In this document: positions 45,863 to 54,096 of the stretch, piece by piece
How the letters are laid out: the number at the start of each line of letters is the position of its first letter
Numbering within the stretch: position 1 is the stretch's first letter
From: Kitasatospora aureofaciens
Lineage (GTDB): Bacteria > Actinomycetota > Actinomycetes > Streptomycetales > Streptomycetaceae
NCBI GenBank assembly: GCA_000720845.1
Contig: JODU01000021.1
Location: 91,202-155,201, forward strand
Length of the DNA stretch: 64,000 nucleotides
Direction: 5' to 3'
The notes under the pieces: generated by a model
Told to the model about the DNA's origin: nothing
What the model saw: the letters and a program-made list of their open reading frames with translations, nothing else
Database searches by the model: none
Made by a program: the position numbers and the translations under genes

Positions 45863-48800
45863 CGCTGTCCTTTCGTTCGGCCGGGTCCGGGGCGGGCGCG
45901 CCCGGTCCTCGGTGGGTGCCGTCGGCGGACCTGAGCACGGCGTGGCCGTACGCGCCGGTCGCCGAGACGGCGTTGACGAGCGCGCGCAGCGGCGCGCCCG
46001 GCGCGACCGGCGTCCAGGGCCGGGCGGTGTCGGCGACGGTGAGCCGGGCCCAGTCGGGCAGTTCGGTGCGCCGGGGCGCCGGGACGGTCGGGGCGAGGGT
46101 GCGCTCACGCAGTTGCAGGAGGACCTTGGTCAGCTGGGACAGCCCGGAGGCCGCCTCCAGGTGTCCGATGGACGGCTTCGCGGTGCCGACGAGCAGGTTC
46201 CCGTCCGTGCCGGGCGGGCGCAACGCGCTGAGCAGGGCATCCAGTTCGGCCGCGTCGGCCAGCAGGGCGCCGGAGGCGGCGCACTCGGCGTACCCGATGT
46301 CGGCGCCGTCGAGGCCGTGCCGGCGCAGCATGCGGGCGAGGGAGCGGGCGAGCGGTTCGGCGGCGGGCATCCCGAAGGGGCCCGGCCGTCCGGCCGCACC
46401 GGTGCCGGTCGCCTCGACGACCGCGTGCAGGACGTCCCGGCGCTCCACGGCGTCCCGCAGCGGACGCAGCAGCAGGGCGCCCGCGCCCTCGCCGGGCGAC
46501 CAGCCGGTGTCCTCGGCTCCGAAGGCACCGGCGGACGGCCGGGCCGCCGCAAGGCCGAGGTCGCGCAGCAGCGCCAGGTGGTAGGGGTGGGCGACGACGT
46601 TGACGCCCGTCACCAGCGCCGCGTCGCACTCCCCCTGGCGCAGGCTGGTCACGGCCAGGTGCAGCGCGGTCAGCGAGGAGGAGCAGGCGGTGTCCACCGC
46701 TACGGCGGGGCCCTCGAACCCGAGGCAGTGCGCGATCCGCGCCGGGAGGTCCGAGGCGGCGGCCGCCTGGCGGGCCGGTGCGCCCTCCCGCCACCGGGTC
46801 TCGCCCGTCTGCCGGTGGTCGTGCCACATCGTCGCCGTGAACACCCCGACCCGCTCACCGTCGCGGCTGAGACTGCCGGGTGTGTGGCCGGCGTCCTCCA
46901 GGCACTGCCACACCACGGGCAGCAGCAGCCGCAGTTGGGGGTCCAGCCCCTCGGCCTCCTGGGGTGAGACACGGAACAGCCGGCCGTCGAATCCGTCGTC
47001 GCCGCGCAGGTAGCCGCCGTGCGGCCAGGTCGCGGCCGGGTCCGGCGCGGTGCCGGTGGCGGCGGCGAAGGCGGCCAGCCGTTCGGCGGGCAGCGGGCCG
47101 AGGCAGCGGCGTCCGGAGCGCAGGTTGTCCCAGAACTGCTCCAGGCCGTCCGCTCCGGGGTAGCGCCCGGCGGTGCCGATCACGGCCATGTCCGCCGGGG
47201 CCGGCGGCGCGGCCGGTCCCGCGTCGGCCGCCCGCAGCTCGCGGACCGGCCGGACATCCTTACTGGACTCGCGGGGCAGCGGTCCGGCGAGGAAGGCGTG
47301 CAGCAGCCGCTGGCCGGGATGGAGCCGCAGGGTGTCACGGACGCGGTCGAAGGCGAGGCTTCCGACGGCGCACAGGCCGACGCCGCTCTCCCGCTGCCCG
47401 CTCATCAGCAACTGCCCCATGTACCCGGCCTCGACGGCCAGGTAGAGCTGCGACTCCTCGCCGTACAGCGGCTCGATGCCGCGCGGTTCGGAGACCAGGT
47501 ACACCTCGAACGCCGCGCGGTCGAAGACGGGCCGGTTGTAGGCGAAGTGGACGGTGCGGTCGATGCCGGGGCCGGTGCCGACGCGTTGCAGGACGTGGTC
47601 GTCGGGGCGGTGGTAGTAGACGCCGCCCGGGACGCCCTCGACGGCGCCCGGCTTGACGTGCAGATAGGTCTGCACGGCGTAGGTGTCGCCCGCGGAGGCG
47701 TACAGGCGGCGTGGGCCGTCACCGGCGGGCCGCGAGCGCAGGGCGGCCAGGAAGCGGAGGAAGGCGTCGTGTGCCAGCGGGCCGTCGGCGAAGTCCCGGT
47801 GGGTGGCGCGTTCGCGGTACCGGTCGGCGGGCGGGAGCGGGCCGTCGAGCACGAGGAGGGGTTCGTCGTCGGAGCGCTGCCGCAGGTGCCAGGCGCCCGA
47901 CTTGAAGCGGTCGCGGTCCTCGGCCGAGAAGAACTCCACGGAGTCCGGCGCCGGGGGACGGTCCTGCGCGGACCGCTCCTCCCGCGCGGGCTCCGCGGAC
48001 TCCGCGGACTCCGCGGGCGCCGTCGCCGGATCGCCACCCGCGAGGTGGCGGGCCATCCCGGCGACCGTCGGCTCCGCCAGCAGGGCCGATACGGGCACAC
48101 GGCGGCCGTACCGGGACCGCAGGGCCGAGGACAGCTGGGCCAGGGTGAAGGAGGTGGCGCCCTGGTCCCACAGGTCCAGCGTGGCGTCCAGTTCGGGCAC
48201 GCCGATCAGGTCGGCCAGCAACGCGCCGATCTCCTCGGCCAGTTCACCGGCGGACGGGAACGGGGTGCCGGTTCCGGTGGCGGGGCGCCGTGCGGGAGCC
48301 GGTGGCTCCGGCTCGCCGGACACGGACGGCCCGTCGGACTCGGACGGCCCGTCGGGCAGCGGCCACGGCAGGGCGTCCCGGTCCAGCTTGCCGTTGTCCG
48401 TCGCGGGGAAGGACGGCAGGAACGCCACGAAGTTCGGGACCATGTAGTCGGGCAGGGTCCGGGCCGCGTGAGCGCGCAGCTCGGACACGGAGGGCCGGGC
48501 GGTGCCCGGTTCGGCGATCAGGTACGCGACCACGCGCCGGTCCCCGCCGCCGTCGGGCCGGGCCACCACCACCGCGTCGTGCACGGCGGGGTGGGCGCAC
48601 AACCGGTGCTCGATCTCGCCGAGTTCGACCCGGAAGCCGCGGATCTTCACCTGGTGGTCGCGTCGTCCCAGGAACACCAGGACGCCGTCGTCGCGGTAGG
48701 CCGCCCGGTCCCCGGTGGCGTACATGCGGGAGTCCGGATCCTTCCCGAAGGGCTCGGGGACGAACCGCTCCCGGGTCAGTTCGGGCTGTCCGTGGTAGCC

Positions 48801-51800
48801 GAGGCTGAGGCAGTCGCCCGCGATGTAGAGGTCACCCTCCTCGCCGACGGGGCAGGGCTCCATGTGCCCGTCGAGTACGTAGTAGCGGGCGTTGTCGATG
48901 GGCCTGCCGTACGGGATGCTGCGCCACTCGGGGTCGACGTCCGCGACGGGGTACCAGTTGGACCAGACGGTGGCCTCGGTGGCGCCGCCGAGACCGATCA
49001 CCCGGGCCCCGGTGAACACCTCGCGCACGTCGTCGGGGAGGGACAGCGGGATCCAGTCGCCGCTGAGGAAGACCAGGCGCAGGTCGGCGGTGCCGGGGCG
49101 TCCGCGGTGTTCGGCCAGGTGCGGGGCGAGCCGGGCCAGGGTGGTGGGCGCGGAGTTCCAGAAGGTGACCGGCTCGCGCAGCAGGGCGTCGACGAGCAGT
49201 TCGGGGTCGCGCTGCTCGGCCTCGTCGGCAATGTAGAGGCCGCCGCCGTACGCGAGGAGTCCGAGGATGTCGAAGACGGACAGGTCGAAGCCGAGGGAGG
49301 TGACACACAGCCCGGTGTCGCCCGGACCGAAGTCGAAGGTGCGCCGGCACCAGTCGAGGAGGTTGTGCAGGGAGCGGTGCGCCACCACCACGCACTTCGG
49401 GCGCCCGGTGCTGCCGGAGGTGAACAGCCGGTAGGCGACCGAGTCCGGGCCGGTGACGGGCGCGGGGTCGCCCGGGTCGGGCAGGTCCGCCCCGGTGGCC
49501 CCGGGCGCGTCCAGGTCGAGGACGTCCGTGCCGTCCGGCACCTGCCAGCCCGGGCCGCCCGCCGTGACCAGCAGGTGCCGGGTGCCGGTGTCGTGGAGCA
49601 TGCCGTGCGCCCGGTCGCGGGGCAGTGAGGGGTCCACGGGGACGTAGGCGCCGCCCGCCTTCAGGACGGCGAACACGGACACGGCCATCGCCGGGCCGCG
49701 CCGCACACAGATGCCCACGGAGGTGCCGTCCCCGACGCCCGCTCGCCGCAGCCGGTGCGCGAGGAGGTTGGCCCGGCGGTTCAGTTCGCCGTACGTCATG
49801 GTGCCCTCGCGCCAGCGCAGCGCGACCGCGTCGGGGCGGCTGCGGGCCTGCTGTTCGAAGAGCAGGTGGACCGGGCCGTCGGCCGGGTAGGGGCGGGCGG
49901 TGTCGTTGAAGCCGTACAGGAGGCGGTGGCGCTCGGCGTCGGCCGGGGTAGCGCCGGTCTCCGTCGCCAGCGCGGTGAGCAGGTCGGCGTACCGCTCGAA
50001 CGCCTCGTCCAGCACGCCGTCCTCGAACCGCTCGTCCAGCGCGTCCCACGCCAGGTGCAGCGCCGTTCCGTCGTCGACCGTCACGCAGTCGAGGGCGACG
50101 TCGGTGGTGGCCGTGCCCGCGGGACCGGGGCGCACGCCGGCCGGCAGGGGGCGGTCCGAGACGTCGAGGACGGTCGTGAAGACCACGGGATGCGCGAAGT
50201 CCGCGTCCCTGCGGCGCCGTACGACGAGGGAGCGCATCTCGGCGAGACCGGCGCCGCCGCCCCGTTCCAGGTCCTGGGCCAGCTGCCGGCAGTAGGCGCG
50301 GGCGAGGGTCGCCGGGTCGGTGCCGGGCTCCGGGGAGCGGACCCAGGTCAGTTCGGTGAACTCGGCGGGGCGCTGCGCGTCGGAGCCGGTGAAGCAGACC
50401 ACGGGCAGCGCGAACGGCTTGTCCTGGAGGGCCGCGAGTGCGGTGCAGTAGGCGGCCAGCAGCGTGGCGTCGAGGCTCACCGAGTGCCGGTCCGCCCATG
50501 CCACGAGGGCCGTGCGGTGGGTGAGCAGGCGCTCGCGTCGCCGGGGGCGCGAGGGGGTCCGCGTGTCCCGCGGCTCCGGCCCGGCCGGCAGGCCGGCGAG
50601 CCGGTCCCGCCAGTGGGCGCGGGCCTCCTCGGTCACCGGCCGGGACGCGCGGGGCAGCCTGGTCGGGACGGGCGGGGCACCGAGGGGGTCGGCGTACCGG
50701 CGCAGCAGGTCGCGGGCGAGCAGCACGATGCTGCGGGCGTCCCCGACGAGCAGGTCGGCCGACAGATGCACGGTGGCGGGTCGTCCGGGCGCACGGACGA
50801 CCCTGAGGTCGGTGTGGGCTCCCCGGCCGAGCCCGAACGGCCGGTGGGTCATGTCGGCGCGTACGGCACGGTCGACGGCGTCGGCGTCCGCGCCTTCGGG
50901 GACGTCCAGGACCGGGATCCACGCGTCGGCCGGAGCCGTGGAAAGCACGCCGAGCGTGCCGTCGGCGCCGGTGCGCAGGCGCAGTGCCTCGTGTGCGGTG
51001 ACGAGTTCCTGCCAGGCGCCGCGCAGCCGCGCGAGGTCCAGGTCGTCGACGTGGAAGCTCTGGTGGTACTGGCAGCCGCGGCCGGTGTGGCCGTCGAGCC
51101 GCGCCACCAGGTACGCCTGCTGGAGTTCCCGGGCGGGCAGCGGGGTGTCGGGCGCCGGTTCGCACAGGCCTTGCAGCAGCCGGCAGAAGCGGCCGAACAG
51201 GGCGTCGGGCGCGCCCGGCGGGAAGAGGCCGTCGGCGGTGTCCCAGCGGAAGTCCAGGCCGTCGTCGCGCTCCCGCATCTGGTGGTCGAGGGCGATGCCG
51301 GAGGTCTGGCCCACGGCGTACCGCTCGTGGTCGCTCATGCTGCCCCGCCGGGCACCGTCGAGGCCCAGGTCGAGCAGGCTGGTGAAGACCACCGGCAGTG
51401 CCGGTGCCCGGGTGCCCTGGGCGCGCAGTTCGCGCAGCACCTCGACGCTGCCGACGTTCGCGTGGGACAGCGCCTCCCACACCCGTTGGTGGAGGGCGCG
51501 CGCGGCCTCGTCCGGGTCGGGTGGCCGGCCGTCGACGACGAGCAGGCAGCCGGAGGTGTAGGGGCCGACGAGCTGCTCGGCGGCGGACGGCAGCCGGGGC
51601 CGGTCGGTGGTGGTCAGGACGAGGGTGAACGGTTCGTCCGAACCGGCCGGTGTCAGGGCTTCGGCGAAGGCGGTCAGCACCAGCGAGGTGGGTGAGACAC
51701 GCAGCCCGGCGGCCCGCGCGCGCAGGCCCGCCCACTGGGCCGGGGTCAGTCGCCCGCGGCGTGGGGTGCGCGGGTGGCCGTCGAGGCCGGGCGGCGGCTC

Positions 51801-52772
51801 GGGGGGTTCGGCGAGCAGTACGGACGGACCGCCGGGCAGGCCCTTGTGCCGTTCGGCGGCCCGGGTCAGGGCGGCGCGGTGGGCGGCGGAGCCCCGGTGG
51901 CGGGCGAGCGCGTCCAGGGTGTCGCGGAGGCTGAACGGCGCCTCGGGCAGGGGGTGTTCCTCGGACGTGTAGGCGTGCCACCAGTGGTGCAGCAGCAGGT
52001 CGGTGCCGTGCGCGTCGGTGACCGTGCCGTCGAGGCTGAGATGGATCACGGCGCGTCCGGCGGGCTCCCGGCAGATCTCGACCTGGAACGGCGGCCAGTG
52101 GCCCGGCGGGTAGCGGTGGTGGGACAGCCTGCGGCGTACGGCGCTCGCCTCGGCCTCCAGGGCGTCGGCGTCCGCCGTCTCGTGGACGACGGGTTCGGGC
52201 ACCCGGGCGCTCTCCCGGACGTGCTGGTTGCGGCCGACGCCGGTGAGCCGGAGGGCGTCGAAGTGTTCCACGAGCCGCCGCCAGGCCCGGGCCAGCCGGT
52301 CGGTGTCCAGCCCGTCGAGGGCGAACTCGTGGTAGTGGTGACAGCCGAAGGCGTCCGGGTCGAGTTCCGGATACTTGCCGACGACGTACGCCTCCTGCAT
52401 GGGGGTCGCCGGGACGGGTTCGTGGCGGGACGCGGGCTCGGCCACCACGTCCACGCGACCGGTGGCGCCGTCGCCGTCCCAGCGGTCCCCGGCGTCGGCG
52501 TGCTCGGCGCGGTCGATCCGGTGGGCGAGGTCGCGCGGGGTGCGGCACTCCAGGAGGAGGGAGAGCGGCACTTCGGTGCCGAACTCGGTCTCGATCTCCA
52601 GCATCAGGCGGACCGCGGCGAGCGAGGTGAGTCCGGCGTCGGCCAGGTCGGTGTCGGGGTCGAGCGGCCCGGTCCGCGTGACCAGGGGCTCCAGGATGCG
52701 GAGCAGTCGCTCACAGGTGGTGCCGGCGGTCACCTCGGCGGATGACACGGGGACGGGCTCCGCGGACTTCAA
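45834..52772 (-). CDS. Hybrid NRPS-PKS making a thiazole: PCP-Cy-Cy-A(Cys)-PCP-Ox-KS0 (LnmI-like)
   Basis: 2,312 residues; ATG at 52772. Carrier (Ser50, AGLTSLA); Cy1 115-540; Cy2 545-960; A 965-1470; PCP (Ser1541, QGATSFT); McbC-type oxidase about 1625-1836; KS from 1862 (Cys2030). I read the A-domain pocket as D-L-F-N-L-S-L-V-W, close to the usual cysteine code. Cyclization plus oxidation gives a thiazole, as in leinamycin. Cy2 has the DxxxxDxxS motif (Asp673, Asp678, Ser681), whereas Cy1 has Gly256 in place of that Ser. The KS keeps Cys2030 and the second His (SIGHLEAASG), but EAHGTGT is replaced by ECAASGA (Ala2165), so it should be non-elongating. It follows the globin gene and precedes the type II thioesterase. 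Confidence 0.94.
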   Translation of the reverse strand: MKSAEPVPVSSAEVTAGTTCERLLRILEPLVTRTGPLDPDTDLADAGLTSLAAVRLMLEIETEFGTEVPLSLLLECRTPRDLAHRIDRAEHADAGDRWDGDGATGRVDVVAEPASRHEPVPATPMQEAYVVGKYPELDPDAFGCHHYHEFALDGLDTDRLARAWRRLVEHFDALRLTGVGRNQHVRESARVPEPVVHETADADALEAEASAVRRRLSHHRYPPGHWPPFQVEICREPAGRAVIHLSLDGTVTDAHGTDLLLHHWWHAYTSEEHPLPEAPFSLRDTLDALARHRGSAAHRAALTRAAERHKGLPGGPSVLLAEPPEPPPGLDGHPRTPRRGRLTPAQWAGLRARAAGLRVSPTSLVLTAFAEALTPAGSDEPFTLVLTTTDRPRLPSAAEQLVGPYTSGCLLVVDGRPPDPDEAARALHQRVWEALSHANVGSVEVLRELRAQGTRAPALPVVFTSLLDLGLDGARRGSMSDHERYAVGQTSGIALDHQMRERDDGLDFRWDTADGLFPPGAPDALFGRFCRLLQGLCEPAPDTPLPARELQQAYLVARLDGHTGRGCQYHQSFHVDDLDLARLRGAWQELVTAHEALRLRTGADGTLGVLSTAPADAWIPVLDVPEGADADAVDRAVRADMTHRPFGLGRGAHTDLRVVRAPGRPATVHLSADLLVGDARSIVLLARDLLRRYADPLGAPPVPTRLPRASRPVTEEARAHWRDRLAGLPAGPEPRDTRTPSRPRRRERLLTHRTALVAWADRHSVSLDATLLAAYCTALAALQDKPFALPVVCFTGSDAQRPAEFTELTWVRSPEPGTDPATLARAYCRQLAQDLERGGGAGLAEMRSLVVRRRRDADFAHPVVFTTVLDVSDRPLPAGVRPGPAGTATTDVALDCVTVDDGTALHLAWDALDERFEDGVLDEAFERYADLLTALATETGATPADAERHRLLYGFNDTARPYPADGPVHLLFEQQARSRPDAVALRWREGTMTYGELNRRANLLAHRLRRAGVGDGTSVGICVRRGPAMAVSVFAVLKAGGAYVPVDPSLPRDRAHGMLHDTGTRHLLVTAGGPGWQVPDGTDVLDLDAPGATGADLPDPGDPAPVTGPDSVAYRLFTSGSTGRPKCVVVAHRSLHNLLDWCRRTFDFGPGDTGLCVTSLGFDLSVFDILGLLAYGGGLYIADEAEQRDPELLVDALLREPVTFWNSAPTTLARLAPHLAEHRGRPGTADLRLVFLSGDWIPLSLPDDVREVFTGARVIGLGGATEATVWSNWYPVADVDPEWRSIPYGRPIDNARYYVLDGHMEPCPVGEEGDLYIAGDCLSLGYHGQPELTRERFVPEPFGKDPDSRMYATGDRAAYRDDGVLVFLGRRDHQVKIRGFRVELGEIEHRLCAHPAVHDAVVVARPDGGGDRRVVAYLIAEPGTARPSVSELRAHAARTLPDYMVPNFVAFLPSFPATDNGKLDRDALPWPLPDGPSESDGPSVSGEPEPPAPARRPATGTGTPFPSAGELAEEIGALLADLIGVPELDATLDLWDQGATSFTLAQLSSALRSRYGRRVPVSALLAEPTVAGMARHLAGGDPATAPAESAESAEPAREERSAQDRPPAPDSVEFFSAEDRDRFKSGAWHLRQRSDDEPLLVLDGPLPPADRYRERATHRDFADGPLAHDAFLRFLAALRSRPAGDGPRRLYASAGDTYAVQTYLHVKPGAVEGVPGGVYYHRPDDHVLQRVGTGPGIDRTVHFAYNRPVFDRAAFEVYLVSEPRGIEPLYGEESQLYLAVEAGYMGQLLMSGQRESGVGLCAVGSLAFDRVRDTLRLHPGQRLLHAFLAGPLPRESSKDVRPVRELRAADAGPAAPPAPADMAVIGTAGRYPGADGLEQFWDNLRSGRRCLGPLPAERLAAFAAATGTAPDPAATWPHGGYLRGDDGFDGRLFRVSPQEAEGLDPQLRLLLPVVWQCLEDAGHTPGSLSRDGERVGVFTATMWHDHRQTGETRWREGAPARQAAAASDLPARIAHCLGFEGPAVAVDTACSSSLTALHLAVTSLRQGECDAALVTGVNVVAHPYHLALLRDLGLAAARPSAGAFGAEDTGWSPGEGAGALLLRPLRDAVERRDVLHAVVEATGTGAAGRPGPFGMPAAEPLARSLARMLRRHGLDGADIGYAECAASGALLADAAELDALLSALRPPGTDGNLLVGTAKPSIGHLEAASGLSQLTKVLLQLRERTLAPTVPAPRRTELPDWARLTVADTARPWTPVAPGAPLRALVNAVSATGAYGHAVLRSADGTHRGPGAPAPDPAERKDSGDRYLAEER

Positions 52773-52813
52773 CGTTCCCCCTCGTCTCGTCGGTCGGTCT
52801 CAGCGGTGCCGCT

Positions 52814-53251
52814 TCACCACTGCCAGCGGCCCAGCACCGGGTACGGCGGCTGGAGCATGGGGTGGTCGTCCTCCTGCGAGGCCTTGGTGGTGAAGCCGGC
52901 GGCCTTCTCGAGGTTGCCGGTGAACGCCTTGCGGAAGCGGTCGTCGTCGGGCAGCCCGACGTCGTCGGCGGCCCTGAGCAGCAGGGCGACGAACCGGTCG
53001 CTCTGCTCGGGGGTGATCCGCATGCCGGCGTGGGCCCGCAACAGCGCGATGAAGCCGCCGAGTTCGTCGGTGTAGCGGGCGGGGCCGCCGAGCATCTCGG
53101 CGAGGAACGCGGTGAGATGGTCGGCGTGGTACGGCGATCCGGCACGGAACAGGTCGCCCAGCAGCGGGTCCTCCAGCACCAGGTGGTGGAAGTGCTCCGC
53201 CAGCCGCCGCAGCGCCGCTTCCCCGCCGACGTGCTCGTACATCGTCGTCAT
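52814..53251 (-). CDS. Truncated hemoglobin (group II-like)
   Basis: 145 residues; ATG at 53251 with AAAGG seven bases upstream. It has a short 2-on-2 globin pattern: MYEHVGGEAALRRLAEHFH, DPLLGDLF, HLTAFLAEMLGGPARY, and HAGMRITPEQ where the proximal His region is expected. It should bind heme and O2 or NO. It is the promoter-proximal gene of the NRPS operon (41 bp from the NRPS start) and lies behind an operator copy, so it is probably expressed with the pathway. Possible roles are oxygen supply to an oxidase, peroxide or NO handling, or a direct redox step. A globin is an unusual member of a PKS cluster. Confidence 0.88.
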   Translation of the reverse strand: MTTMYEHVGGEAALRRLAEHFHHLVLEDPLLGDLFRAGSPYHADHLTAFLAEMLGGPARYTDELGGFIALLRAHAGMRITPEQSDRFVALLLRAADDVGLPDDDRFRKAFTGNLEKAAGFTTKASQEDDHPMLQPPYPVLGRWQW

Positions 53252-53314
53252 GCGTCCGCCTTTCGGTGTGTCGCTCGACCAGCGGGGACGGTACGCCGGG
53301 GCGCTCCGGGTCGG

Positions 53315-53331
53315 CTGCTCAACTTTGTGCA
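53315..53331. promoter_or_regulatory. Cluster operator copy 5
   Basis: Plus-strand reading CTGCTCAACTTTGTGCA, 65 bp upstream of the globin gene and 75 bp upstream of the divergent YdeI-like gene. It marks the right end of the cluster's regulated region. Confidence 0.72.
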
Positions 53332-53405
53332 CGGCCCGGCGGGAGGATCGGCCGTGGCCGGGTGTTCCGGTGGGGTTGTTGACCCGCCCCCGGGGGTGGG
53401 ATTTC

Positions 53406-54002
53406 ATGGCGTCCATGTCTGAGGGAGCGCGGAAGTCGCCTGATCCGGTCCTGTCCTTCGCCACGCAGGAGGAGTGGGAGAAGTGGCTGGAGGAGCACCA
53501 CGAGGACACCACGGGGGTGTGGTTCCGGATCCCGAAGAACGGCTCCGGGGTCGACGGCGTCGACTACGCCCACGCGCTGGAGTCCGCCCTGTGCTACGGC
53601 TGGATCGACGGGCAGAAGAAGAAGCAGGACGAGCAGTACTGGGTGCAGCGCTTCACCCCTCGCCGGTCCGCCAGCAAGTGGTCGAAGGTGAACCGGGAGA
53701 AGGCCACCGAGCTGATCAAGGCCGGCCGGATGCGGCCCGCAGGGCAGCGCGAGGTGGACCGGGCCAAGAAGGACGGCCGCTGGGAGGCGGCGTACGCGTC
53801 GCAGAGCAAGGCGACGGTGCCCGACGACCTCCAGGCCGCCCTGGACGCGGCGCCAGCGGCGCGCGACTTCTTCGCCACCCTGGACAGCCGCAACCGGTTC
53901 GCGATCCTGCACCGGGTCGAGGACGCCAAGAAGGCGGAGACGAGGGCGGCCCGCATCGAGAAGTTCGTCGCCATGCTGGCGGAGGGGAAGAAGCTGTACT
54001 GA
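53406..54002 (+). CDS. YdeI/OmdA-family protein
   Basis: 198 residues; ATG at 53406 preceded by GGGTGGG, with an alternative ATG at 53415. Family features are SFATQEEWEKWLEEHH, the ESALCYGWIDGQKKK core, RRSASKWSKVNREKA and a Lys/Arg/Glu-rich C-terminal helix. The biochemical role of these proteins is not established; some relate to peptide or cell-envelope stress. It shares a promoter region with the globin gene but is probably a chromosomal neighbour rather than a pathway gene. Confidence 0.85.
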   Translation: MASMSEGARKSPDPVLSFATQEEWEKWLEEHHEDTTGVWFRIPKNGSGVDGVDYAHALESALCYGWIDGQKKKQDEQYWVQRFTPRRSASKWSKVNREKATELIKAGRMRPAGQREVDRAKKDGRWEAAYASQSKATVPDDLQAALDAAPAARDFFATLDSRNRFAILHRVEDAKKAETRAARIEKFVAMLAEGKKLY

Positions 54003-54015
54003 GGCCCCGGGGCAA

Positions 54016-54041
54016 CCGGGCGGCAGACGGGTGCCGCCCGG
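54016..54041 (+). terminator. Hairpin terminator after the YdeI-like gene
   Basis: CCGGGCGGCA and TGCCGCCCGG form a perfect 10-bp stem with a 6-nt loop, 14 bp after the stop. Confidence 0.75.
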
Positions 54042-54075
54042 CCCGCCCCCTCAGGCAGCCTCGTCCCCCGCGTCC

Positions 54076-54096
54076 GTGAGCGGTGTCACCGCTCAC
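54076..54096 (-). terminator. Short hairpin at the end of the metallo-hydrolase gene
   Basis: GTGAGCGGT-GTC-ACCGCTCAC, a perfect 9-bp stem with a 3-nt loop, overlapping the stop codon at 54086. It may assist termination on the minus strand. Confidence 0.5.
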
